Origin: Omphalotus guepiniiformis | Lineage: Eukaryota; Basidiomycota; Agaricomycetes; Agaricales; Omphalotaceae | Reading direction: 5' to 3' | Length of the DNA stretch: 64,000 bases | NCBI GenBank assembly: GCA_028554645.1 | Contig: JAQOOI010000013.1 | Span: 558,001 to 622,000 of the forward strand | Part shown: in pieces, positions 44,391-53,376 of the stretch | Numbering within the stretch: position 1 is the first letter of the stretch | How the letters are laid out: the number at the start of each line of letters is the position of its first letter | Notes under the pieces: generated by a model | The model's database searches: none | The model's input: the letters and a program-made list of their open reading frames with translations, nothing else | What the model was told of the DNA's origin: nothing | Translations under genes and position numbers: made by a program

Positions 44391-44859
44391 TAATAAGACT
44401 GAAGCTACACAAAGCTGACCAACACAATATCTCAGTAGCAAGTAAGTTTCTCTTGACCCCTCACACGCTTACTTCAATTTTCTCCCTTTGATATTCAGTT
44501 TATCCGAATTAGGAATCTGTGCTCTATTAGAGTAATTGTGCCTATAGTACAAAGGAGTAACATTGAGTCCAACTCTGTACTGGTAGCAGACAGCATTGTC
44601 TTATAACTGACCTTTGGAGAAGGGACTTTGCGCTTGGGAAATGAGGTGCAATCCTAGAAAGGCACACCCAGGTTTACCCAGCAAGTGAGCATGGATTTAG
44701 GAGCTCATCTATTAGACTTTGTGAGGTTACTGACAGACCAAAGTAAACTCTACCATTACAGAATCTTGGGGAAACTTTAGTAGTCTCTTCGAAGAAACCA
44801 CTGTTCCATCACCTGTTACACCATCTCCATACTCTACTTGACCTTCTTACCCTATTGGA

Positions 44860-45236
44860 ATGTCTGGAATCACTGACACCTCGCAAGGAAAGTCACTCCT
44901 CAACAAACGTGATAACTTCACCATCATCAAATCTGAATTCAAAATTGGTGGCAGAAACTTTTTACCTACATCTGTGAGAAGAAAAATGGTATCACAACAG
45001 ATGATAAAAGGATTGAACAAGGCATTTCTAGATTCTGGTCTGCAGAGAATGGCTCAAGAAAAAGTTGAGCCATTAAAGCAAGAAGCAGGAACAGCGGAAG
45101 AGTATTTCCAGGAGCTGGAGATGTTGGCACCTGTTGTTTCACGCCTGCTCACTTTAGCAGAACGTTTGGATCTTTCAGATAAGTGGAAGGCGGAGTTTGC
45201 ACAAACTCTGCTCTCTAAACTTGTCTTGGAAAGTTG
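44860..45236 (+). pseudogene. Gypsy B gag, split by the Copia insertion
   Basis: The frame from the ATG at 44860 (MSGITDTSQGK) reads through a gag-like helical region (AEEYFQELEMLAP) to the insertion point. After the nested 45237-51216 block and the repeated AGTTG are removed, the same frame continues at 51217 (CLLEDHITDPSTS) to a stop at 51474. That gives about 212 residues of gag-like sequence; no zinc knuckle is seen. The exact frame match across the insert confirms the insertion site. Confidence 0.75.
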
Positions 45237-45365
45237 TGTTAGAGTCTAAGACAATGCACTACCAGTGATACACTGATCAGACACAATGAATAGAGTTCAA
45301 TTACAATTCACTGAGATCACTAAAGCTTTGTAATAGTAGCTTAATGCACAAGAATTGCTTTCCAA

Positions 45366-45755
45366 TGTTAGAATCTAAGACAATGCACTACCAGTGATAC
45401 ACTGATCAGACACAATGAATAGAGTTCAATTACAGTTCACTGAGATCACTAAAGCGTTGTAATAGTAGCTTAATGCACAAGAATTGCTTTCCAAGTGTCT
45501 TAGATTTCTCCAGACATGTAAGGATTTACATATTGTTTGGTCCTGTTGTGTCAGGCCGCGCATGAGGCGTGAAAATGAGGGTCCACATTTTCGCGCGCGC
45601 TCTAAACACTCCAGAATGACCCTACATACATGGTATAACTGTCTACAATAGGTATTAAAGTCATTAGTATAGTATTATATGTACTTGAAGGACTCTCTAA
45701 TGATATGTACAGTATTTGTATAGTATCTACAAGTGTTCTAGCACTTCATTCAACA
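45366..45755 (-). repeat. Copia 4 left LTR (3' LTR in element sense)
   Basis: 390 bp, TGTTAGAATC...TTCAACA, followed by cagccccctgat (polypurine tract complement). Nearly identical to 50562-50951. Confidence 0.95.
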
Positions 45756-46122
45756 CAGCCCCCTGATAGAACACTTGTGTAATGGAGGTGCTCTATTGAT
45801 GAAGTGTGTCATCACATATCCCTCAACCTCTTCACTTTCCTCACCTGAAAATGAGGGTCCACATTTTCGCGCGCGCTCTAAACACTCCAGAATGACCCTA
45901 CATACATGGTATAACTGTCTACAATAGGTATTAAAGTCATTAGTATAGTATTATATGTACTTGAAGGACTTTCTAATGATATGTACAGTATTTGTATAGT
46001 ATCTACAAGTGTTCTAGCACTTCATTCAACACAGCCCCCTGATAGAACACTTGTGTAATGGAGGTGCTCTATTGATGAAGTGTGTCATCACATATCCCTC
46101 AACCTCTTCACTTTCCTCACCT
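45571..46122 (-). repeat. 276-bp tandem duplication at the 3' end of Copia 4
   Basis: The block from gaaaatgaggg to ctttcctcac appears twice in a row (45571-45846 and 45847-46122). Each copy contains about half an LTR plus 3' untranslated sequence, so the polypurine tract occurs twice. Confidence 0.88.
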
Positions 46123-46156
46123 TCTTCACAGCCCCCTGATGATGCACTTCTTCAAC

Positions 46157-49100
46157 CTAGGGGTTCTGTATTATGTGCAATCCCATCATCTCCCTCAACT
46201 TCTCCACCTTGGGCTTACTGAGAGGTTTGGTGAGCAAATCAGCTGCATTCTCATCAGTAGGCAGATATTCAGGAGCCATGACCTTGTATTCAACTTGGTC
46301 TCTCAGCCAGTAGTAATGCCGGTCAAGATGCTTCATCCTCCCATGATGCTCAGGATTCTTAGCAACCTTGATTGTGGATTGATTGTCCATTAGCAACCTG
46401 GCTGGCTGAGGTGTCTGGTATCCCAAATCTTGTAACAGGCTGTTCATGGCACAAATCTCCTTGCCAGCAGCAACACCTGCCACATATTCTGCCTCTGTAG
46501 AGGAGAGTGTTACAAAGGGCTGTAGCTTACTGCTCCAGCTAACCACACCTGATCCAAGTTTGACCATATACCCACTAGTGGACTTTGAGTTGTCCCTGTT
46601 ACCACCAAAGTCTGCATCACAGTATGTAACAAATAGATCTGGCTGGCAGGGATCAGGACCATATTCAAGCTTCATGTCCATTGTTCCCTTCAGATATCTG
46701 AATGCATGTTTTACTGCAACCCAGTGTGCCATGCCAGGATTTGAATTGAACCGTGCCAATACACTAGCTGTGTATGCAATATCAGGACGGCTGGTGGTAG
46801 CAAGATACAACAAGGAGCCAACAGCACTAATATATGGAATTCTGGCCATCTCTTCCTTTCCTTCAGCAGTCTTTGGACACTGTGCAGTTGACAGAGCAGC
46901 TCCTGGATCCATGGGTGTACCAACAGGTCTACAATCAGACATGCCAAACTCATTAAGTTTGTTGACAATATATTGTTTCTGACCCATATACAATTTTCTC
47001 TCCTTTCTATTTCTTGTGATTTCTATTCCCAGCAGATATGATGTAGGACCCAGGTCACGGAGTTTGAAGTGCTTTGCTAGCTCTGCCACAAAGTGATCCA
47101 AAGATGCCTCTGACTTGGAAGCAAGAGTGATGTCATCCACAAAGACAGGTACAAAAACCTTAATGTCATCTTTCTGATAGACATATAGGTTTGGATCAGA
47201 TTGGGTGCGACTAAAGCCCATTGATTGTAACACTCCTGCAAGCTTCTCACCCCAAAGTCTGGGTGACTGCTTTAACCCATACAGGGACTTGTTCAGCCTG
47301 CAGACAAATCTAGGACCACGCTCCTTGAACCCTTCTGGCTGTGTCATGAAGATCTCTGTATCAATGTCACTATTGATGAATGCATGAGAGATATCCACAG
47401 AGCGCAAATGCAAGTCCTCAATGGCAGCCAGAGCAAGAATAGTGCGGATTGTAGTCTGTCTCATAGTAGATGAGAATGTCTCTAGATAGTCAAAGCCAGG
47501 TCTTTGGCTGAATCCTTTGGCAACAAGTCTAGCCTTGAACCTTTCAATGGATCCATCAGCCTTGTGCTTTATCTTGAATACCCATTTAGATCCAATTGCT
47601 CTCTTATCTGGTGGAAGTTCCACAACATCCCAAGTGCCATTGGTGAGGTGTGCATTCATCTCCTCCATCATGGCCTCCTGCCACTGTCTGGCATTAGGTC
47701 CTTCCATAGCCTGCTTGAATGTCAAAGGCTCTGGACCATTGTCAGTCATGATGTGGGCTTCCTCCATATTATCATCATCATCTGGCACATCTGCATCCTT
47801 GTTTCGCTTGGGAGCAGGAAGGTTCACTTTCCACCATTCACCAGGAGCCTGTCTCTTCCGCTCAGACCTACGGAAAGCAATTGGTCTATTATCTACAAGG
47901 ACATCCTCAGGTGGTTCAATCTGTTCCTCCTCTGCAGAACTATCATTGTCATCAGCAGGTTCATTATTCTGCTCAGGGCCAGTATTGTCTTGTTCTGTAG
48001 AGGACTCATGGTCAGGTTCAGGTAATGCAGGGTCATCTGACTCAGAGTCAGAGTCAGAGTGAGGATTATCATCAAGAGGAACATAGGACGTATTGGGTGG
48101 TGTACTAGTTGAAGGTTTGGAAGGTGAAGGTTTGGAAGGTGGTTGTGAAGATCCAACTTTATAAGTGTACCTCTCATCAAAGTCAGCTCTCTCACTGATC
48201 ACAACCTTCTTCGTGACAGGATTCCAAAACCTCCATCCCTTCACACCATCTGGATACCCAATGAAGATACACTTTTCCATATGAGAACCCAAGTGTTTCC
48301 TCTTATCCTTCTGAACATGCACATATGCAACACAACCCCAGACCCTCAGATGATCCACCTTTGGTTTCCTCTTGTACCATCCCTCATAGGGAGTGCAGTT
48401 TGGTACAGCAGATGTAGGGCAACGATTCCACACATGAACAAGTGCAGCCAGGCACTCTACCCAAAATGACTTTGGTAAACCAGACTCTTCTAGCATTGCA
48501 ACAATCCTTTCCTCCATCACTCTATTTGCTTTTTCAGCAACACCATTCTGTTGAGGCCTATTTCTGACAGTGTATTGACGCTCTATTCCACAGCTGTCCA
48601 GAAATGCAATGAACTCCTTTGATATGTACTCTCCACCTTTATCACATCTAAAGATTTTGATTTTCTCTCCAGTGGTGTTCTCAGCCCAAGCTTTGTACTT
48701 CTTGAATGCATCAAATGCATCACTCTTCTTCTTCAGAGGAAGTGCTGCACGGAAACGCCACTTGTCATCAATGAATGTGATCCAGTATCTGTATCCACTA
48801 GGAGAATGTACACCAACATCATGGAGATCAGAATGAATGAGGCCCAACACAGTATCAGCTCTGGTGTGTGAGGAATGAAATGGATGTGCATGCATCTTGC
48901 CAGCCAGACAAGGTTCACAAACAGGATCTGGCTTTGCATTAGAGTCTAGTTTCAAGCCCTCTGCCAAATTATCCCTCAACATGCGCAATATATCATTGTG
49001 CCCATGATGACAGAAGCGCCTGTGCCACAGCTTCAGATCCAGAGGTAGAGTTGTTGTCAAACAGAGGCTTTCAGACTTATCTATAGTATGTCCATTCAAG

Positions 49101-50302
49101 TATCCCACATTATTTGCAGTAACACGCGCAGTAAAAAGAATAGGACCATTTCTATCAAATTCCATTCTATCAGACCAAATATGTACATGAAAGCCTTTAT
49201 GTTTTGTTAAGTACAGAACAGAAAGCAGATTATTTTTAAGTGAAGGTACATGCAGTACTCTACTAAATTCAACATCCCTAGATACTTTTCCATCAATGAT
49301 TGGTCTAAACACAACATTTCCTACACCTTCAGAATATATAATTCTATCATCAGCCAATTTAATAGGTACTCTATAGGGGGTATAATTCCTAATCCAATGG
49401 TGATGTGGTGTCATATGAGAAGTGGCCCCCGTGTCTGTATTCCAATCAAGTATGTCAGAAGATGAAGTATCATTAGAAGAGAATGTACTTGCACTGCCAG
49501 CACTTTCAACAACATCTTCCTCTTTCACTTCAGCCTTATTGGCCTGATATCTCCCATTCCCACTCTTTCCTTCATTCCTTGCTGTCAAGGTGGGACATTC
49601 AGCCTTCCAATGCCCTTCCTTCTTGCAGTAATGACAGAACCCCTTCTTCCAATTAGGCTTGATATAGCCTTGTGCTTTGGCAGCAGCATTGGCCTTGTTA
49701 ACCTGCTCTGCCTGTCTTTTCAGATTTTGTTCTTCAGCAATGAAGTACTGAAGAATCTTGTCCTTGTCCAACGTGTCCAATAGCAGCAAGTTTGCAGTGA
49801 GGTTAGATTCTGGGGGCAATGCACGGACTAAGGCCAAAGCCTGCAGCTCTGCATCAAGTTTCTCCAAGGTATATTCCTTGTCTCTGAGATTCCTAATGGT
49901 GAAGACTGCATTTTCAATCCTTGTCCCCAGATCAACTAAACTCTCATCCTCCTCCTTTGTGATGCTGAACAGAGCATCATAGGCATTGAAGCGTGCACCT
50001 GGTGTCCTGGACACATGCACTCTTTCTAGAGCTGACCACATGCCAACAGGATCACCACCAGCAAGATAGGACTTGACATGAACCTTCTGATCTTGTTCCA
50101 GAGAAAGGTAAATGTCACCAGCAGCTTTACTGGCTTTAATCTCCCAATTGGCCAGAGGTGAGCCTTCAGTAGGCTTTGACTCTGCACCAGAGACCAATCT
50201 CCAATAGCCCATACGCATCAACCAAGCCATCATATCTCCACTCCATTCAGGATAGTTGGAGTTATTGAGAGGTTTAAATTTTGGTGTGTCTGAAGAAGAC
50301 AT
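46157..50302 (-). CDS. Copia 4 Gag-Pol polyprotein, intact
   Basis: 1381 residues in one frame from the ATG at 50302. Gag comes first, with a CCHC knuckle (CHYCKKEGHWKAEC, about residue 225). The protease active site follows (DTGATS, about 290). The integrase zinc region is HRRFCHHGH with CEPCLAGK; the integrase core has Asp (IHSDLHD), Asp (RCDKGGEY) and Glu (GVAEKANR). An acidic Ser/Asp/Glu-rich linker precedes RT with Asp (SVDISHAF) and the VDD motif (FVDDITLAS). RNase H has Asp (YCDADFGG), Glu (STEAEYVA) and Asp (LMDNQS). The integrase-before-RT order defines Ty1/Copia. No frameshift separates gag and pol. All catalytic residues checked are present, so the protein is likely functional. It is the probable source of enzymes for the related solo LTRs and perhaps the TRIM. 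Confidence 0.96.
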   Translation of the reverse strand: MSSSDTPKFKPLNNSNYPEWSGDMMAWLMRMGYWRLVSGAESKPTEGSPLANWEIKASKAAGDIYLSLEQDQKVHVKSYLAGGDPVGMWSALERVHVSRTPGARFNAYDALFSITKEEDESLVDLGTRIENAVFTIRNLRDKEYTLEKLDAELQALALVRALPPESNLTANLLLLDTLDKDKILQYFIAEEQNLKRQAEQVNKANAAAKAQGYIKPNWKKGFCHYCKKEGHWKAECPTLTARNEGKSGNGRYQANKAEVKEEDVVESAGSASTFSSNDTSSSDILDWNTDTGATSHMTPHHHWIRNYTPYRVPIKLADDRIIYSEGVGNVVFRPIIDGKVSRDVEFSRVLHVPSLKNNLLSVLYLTKHKGFHVHIWSDRMEFDRNGPILFTARVTANNVGYLNGHTIDKSESLCLTTTLPLDLKLWHRRFCHHGHNDILRMLRDNLAEGLKLDSNAKPDPVCEPCLAGKMHAHPFHSSHTRADTVLGLIHSDLHDVGVHSPSGYRYWITFIDDKWRFRAALPLKKKSDAFDAFKKYKAWAENTTGEKIKIFRCDKGGEYISKEFIAFLDSCGIERQYTVRNRPQQNGVAEKANRVMEERIVAMLEESGLPKSFWVECLAALVHVWNRCPTSAVPNCTPYEGWYKRKPKVDHLRVWGCVAYVHVQKDKRKHLGSHMEKCIFIGYPDGVKGWRFWNPVTKKVVISERADFDERYTYKVGSSQPPSKPSPSKPSTSTPPNTSYVPLDDNPHSDSDSESDDPALPEPDHESSTEQDNTGPEQNNEPADDNDSSAEEEQIEPPEDVLVDNRPIAFRRSERKRQAPGEWWKVNLPAPKRNKDADVPDDDDNMEEAHIMTDNGPEPLTFKQAMEGPNARQWQEAMMEEMNAHLTNGTWDVVELPPDKRAIGSKWVFKIKHKADGSIERFKARLVAKGFSQRPGFDYLETFSSTMRQTTIRTILALAAIEDLHLRSVDISHAFINSDIDTEIFMTQPEGFKERGPRFVCRLNKSLYGLKQSPRLWGEKLAGVLQSMGFSRTQSDPNLYVYQKDDIKVFVPVFVDDITLASKSEASLDHFVAELAKHFKLRDLGPTSYLLGIEITRNRKERKLYMGQKQYIVNKLNEFGMSDCRPVGTPMDPGAALSTAQCPKTAEGKEEMARIPYISAVGSLLYLATTSRPDIAYTASVLARFNSNPGMAHWVAVKHAFRYLKGTMDMKLEYGPDPCQPDLFVTYCDADFGGNRDNSKSTSGYMVKLGSGVVSWSSKLQPFVTLSSTEAEYVAGVAAGKEICAMNSLLQDLGYQTPQPARLLMDNQSTIKVAKNPEHHGRMKHLDRHYYWLRDQVEYKVMAPEYLPTDENAADLLTKPLSKPKVEKLREMMGLHIIQNP

Positions 50303-50549
50303 AATTGTGAAGGAAGAATGAATGTGTTTGTGTGAATGTGTTCCAATAACCCAAGTGATTGTGTCCAGTCAATTAATGAACTGGTAACAATGAATGACAG
50401 TAAATGCCACAAATCCAATAGAGCCAACAATATTTTGTACAGTCAATAGATTGACTTGTAAGGGGTTTCAATAATTGACAATAAATGTCACAGAGCCAAC
50501 AATAGCAATTGAGCAAGATCAATCAGTTCTGTTCAAGTTTTAAAGGCCG

Positions 50550-50561
50550 GGGCCCATAACC
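50550..50561 (-). other. Copia 4 primer-binding site (half-tRNA type)
   Basis: Minus strand GGTTATGGGCCC directly follows the LTR end TCTAACA. It is complementary to the anticodon stem-loop of eukaryotic initiator tRNA-Met rather than to a tRNA 3' end, as in Drosophila copia. Confidence 0.78.
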
Positions 50562-50951
50562 TGTTAGAATCTAAGACAATGCACTACCAGTGATACACTG
50601 ATCAGACACAATGAATAGAGTTCAATTACAGTTCACTGAGATCACTAAAGCGTTGTAATAGTAGCTTAATGCACAAGAATTGCTTTCCAAGTGTCTTAGA
50701 TTTCTCCAGACATGTAAGGATTTACATATTGTTTGGTCCTGTTGTGTCAGGCCGCGCATGAGGCGTGAAAATGAGGGTCCACATTTTCGCGCGCGCTCTA
50801 AACACTCCAGAATGACCCTACATACATGGTATAACTGTCTACAATAGGTATTAAAGTCATTAGTATAGTATTATATGTACTTGAAGGACTTTCTAATGAT
50901 ATGTACAGTATTTGTATAGTATCTACAAGTGTTCTAGCACTTCATTCAACA
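50562..50951 (-). repeat. Copia 4 right LTR (5' LTR in element sense)
   Basis: 390 bp, nearly identical to 45366-45755. It retains the full CGCGCGCGC run. The promoter should lie here, but no clear TATA box was pinned down. Confidence 0.95.
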
Positions 50952-51474
50952 TCCAAGTGTCTTAGATTTCTCCAGACATGTAAGGATTTACATATTGTTT
51001 GGTCCTGTTGTGTCAGGTGGCGCATGAGGTGAAAATGGAGTGTCCACATTTTTGCGCGCACTCTAAACACTCCAGAATGACCCTACATACATGGTATAAC
51101 TATCTACAATAGGTATTAAAGTCATTAGTATAGTATTTTATGTACTTGAAGGACTTTCTAATGATATATACAGTATTTGTATAGTATCTACAAGTGTTCT
51201 AGCACTTCATTCAACAAGTTGTTTGTTGGAAGATCACATCACTGATCCATCCACTTCTCCTCTTGACATCTCTTCACCATCACCTTCTCTGGTTCATATT
51301 CCTCCACCTGTTCCCTCTGACCTAAACTCTTGTCGAACCAAAATTCTTTGTTGCATCCAGAAGTTTGAACTCATTTTCTTTGCTACCAAGATTCAACTTG
51401 AACCTATTTTTAACAAGTTGAATGAGGATCACAATGAGAGTTTGGGACTTGCTGTCAAGGTGTCCGGAGGTTAG

Positions 51475-52467
51475 AGACAGTTTATAGACCTGGTGGAACC
51501 GTTTAGAGGAGTTGTATCAGAATCTTGAGGTGATTGGACATTCATTGACCAATTCTCAGTGGAGACAATTGTAGGGGGCTTTAAAGCGTATTGGTAGCAT
51601 ATCTTTTGAGAACTTAAATAGTCATATACCAGACATTTGTACTAAGTTAATGAAACTAAACCTCACATTCCCTTAGAATACAGTTCTCTTTATTGGTATT
51701 AATGGCAAAAGGCGTGATTCTTTTCTTTATACTTTGACATTCTTCTTCATTGCAACTTGGCTGACTTTGAGGAGCAGAAATGTCCTGTTATTATTCCGCA
51801 TACCAGCCTGTAATGGAAATGGCTGATGTCAGCAATTGAGCTGATCTAGTTTCCAATGAAGTAAACATGGAAGCTATTGGTTTTGGTGAACCAGAACTAA
51901 GCGCTCAAGTTACTTGCTTGTTCTGCAATGCCTATGAAGCTACCACTACTGTGGTAAAGACCTATATTGATCAACATATCAGTGAGGTGACAGGCTGGTT
52001 GAATGGTGCCTTTGAAACCTCACACAATAGTATTGAAGGCTTAAAGACAGTAGAAGCCTTAGGCAAATTGTGGAAACACAAGCAGAACTGTTGAGATAGT
52101 AGTATGAAGCCCTCGAGCTTCAGGTATACCTTTTCTATTATACACGGTCTCTTTCTATCATACACGGTCTCTCATATTTATGTCTTTCCAAATCTAGATA
52201 CACGACTTCCTTTTATGATCATTCTCTCCTATTCACGTATTCTCCTGTTTCATCCATACTTACTATATCTGGTTGTATGATCGGCCACATATACCCTTTG
52301 TATTCACGTCATTTACACCTCAGTCGATTCCCACATACTGTGTACCGCCTGAGGTGTGTATTTTCTCATATTCCACTATTCACTACATTTTACTTACTTT
52401 GTTTCCTACAGTACTTCGTTCCGATACTTACGTGTACTCTTTTCTGACAGGTACTGTAGACGTTAAT
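51475..52467 (+). other. Gypsy B internal sequence, decayed
   Basis: Contains a frame at 51867-52094 (STEVTGWLNGAF-like helical protein, unrecognised) and pyrimidine-rich sequence. No protease domain was found where one is expected. The segment at about 52322-52450 recurs in part at about 53057-53130, on the other side of the TRIM. Confidence 0.35.
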
Positions 52468-52564
52468 TGTTGGGAATCAAGAGCTCCAAGTAAACAAGGC
52501 CAGATTAATGGCAGCAACTTGCTTACGGTCAAGTGACCACATAACAAAGTAGGGGAAATGTATT

Positions 52565-52637
52565 GGCATGAGCTGGGATTGAACCAGCGACACCCAGCAC
52601 ACATAACTGGTGCTCTAACCAACTGAGCTATCATGCC
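52565..52637 (-). tRNA. tRNA-like cloverleaf in the left TRIM LTR
   Basis: 73 bases with perfect acceptor, D and T stems, intact Pol III boxes A and B and a nearby TTTT. The anticodon loop TATGTGT lacks U33. Transcribed in the same sense as the TRIM. Confidence 0.75.
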
Positions 52638-52731
52638 GTTGGTAGAGTATGGAGGTTAGTCCATCTCGCTATGAGTGGTGTTAATACTCAATGGTGGGGT
52701 TAGCACCAGGTCTTCTATTGCTCATCCAACA

Positions 52732-52740
52732 CAGCCCCCC
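52732..52740 (-). other. TRIM polypurine tract
   Basis: GGGGGGCTG on the minus strand ends at the LTR. The Copia elements have GGGGGCTG in the same place. Confidence 0.7.
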
Positions 52741-52778
52741 AATTGAAGACCGGGTCAGGGAACTTCAATTACAAATTA

Positions 52779-52787
52779 CTGCTACCA
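52779..52787 (-). other. TRIM primer-binding site
   Basis: TGGTAGCAG on the minus strand directly follows the LTR. It matches the complement of the 3' end (CUGCUACCA) common to many eukaryotic initiator tRNA-Met molecules. Confidence 0.7.
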
Positions 52788-52884
52788 TGTTGGGAATCAA
52801 GAGCTCCAAGTAAACAAGGCCAGATTAATGGCAGCAACTTGCTTACGGTCAAGTGACCACATAACAAAGTAGGGGAAATGTATT

Positions 52885-52957
52885 GGCATGAGCTGGGATT
52901 GAACCAGCGACACCCAGCACACATAACTGGTGCTCTAACCAACTGAGCTATCATGCC
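52885..52957 (-). tRNA. tRNA-like cloverleaf in the right TRIM LTR
   Basis: Identical to 52565-52637, as expected for the second LTR of a young element. Confidence 0.75.
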
Positions 52958-53263
52958 GTTGGTAGAGTATGGAGGTTAGTCCATCTCGCTATGAGTGGTG
53001 TTAATACTCAATGGTGGGGTTAGCACCAGGTCTTCTATTGCTCATCCAACATTAATATCAGTCGATTCCCACATACTGTGTGTATCGCCTGAGTACTTCG
53101 TTCCGATACTTACGTGTACTCTTTTCTGACAAGAACTCCTTAGAGCATACAAGGCTCAACTTGACAGACTCCCAGCAGATGCAGGTGCAGGTCCCTTCAG
53201 AGGGCCAAAGGTGCCTGAACCACCAACCGTTTCAAGAACAGATAATAAGATGATCTTGGAAGA

Positions 53264-53376
53264 TGTTGAATGAAGTGCTAGAACACTTGTACATACTATA
53301 CGGATACTATACATATCATTAGAAAGTCCCTCAAGTACATAAAATACTATACTAATGACTTTAATATCTATTGTAT
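53264..53376 (+). repeat. Copia LTR fragment in Gypsy B
   Basis: The first ~112 bases of the LTR (TGTTGAATGAAG...atctattgta). Gypsy B RT starts at once after it (YPLNPSEQKVLDEF), so sequence was lost at this junction. Confidence 0.88.

Larger units (their letters stand above)
45366..50951 (-). mobile_element. Copia 4: young, apparently autonomous Ty1/Copia element (TSD TCCAA)
   Basis: LTRs 45366-45755 and 50562-50951 differ at one of 390 positions by eye (45694 region, c/t). TCCAA flanks the element on both sides. It has one intact 1381-codon ORF, a primer site and a polypurine tract. Near its 3' end a 276-bp block is tandemly duplicated. All signs point to a recent insertion. Confidence 0.95.
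45237..51216 (-). mobile_element. Copia solo LTR in Gypsy B gag (TSD AGTTG), split by Copia 4
   Basis: LTR parts 45237-45365 and 50952-51216 together form one LTR (TGTTAGAGTC...TTCAACA). AGTTG lies at 45232-45236 and 51217-51221. The interruption at TCCAA is the Copia 4 element. Its right part has a CpG-lost run (ttgcgcgcactct). Confidence 0.93.
52468..53051 (-). mobile_element. Complete tRNA-bearing TRIM (TSD TTAAT)
   Basis: 584 bp: LTR 52468-52731, 56-bp internal region 52732-52787, LTR 52788-53051. TTAAT is on both outer sides (52463-52467 and 53052-53056). The two 264-bp LTRs appear identical. In the minus sense the internal region opens with TGGTAGCAG (primer site) and closes with GGGGGGCTG (polypurine tract). 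There is no coding capacity, so it must be mobilised in trans. Confidence 0.93.

Noticed and set aside
45237..45365. Treating the short left LTR piece as an independent fragment
   Set aside because: The matching AGTTG and TCCAA duplications show it is the left part of one solo LTR split by Copia 4.
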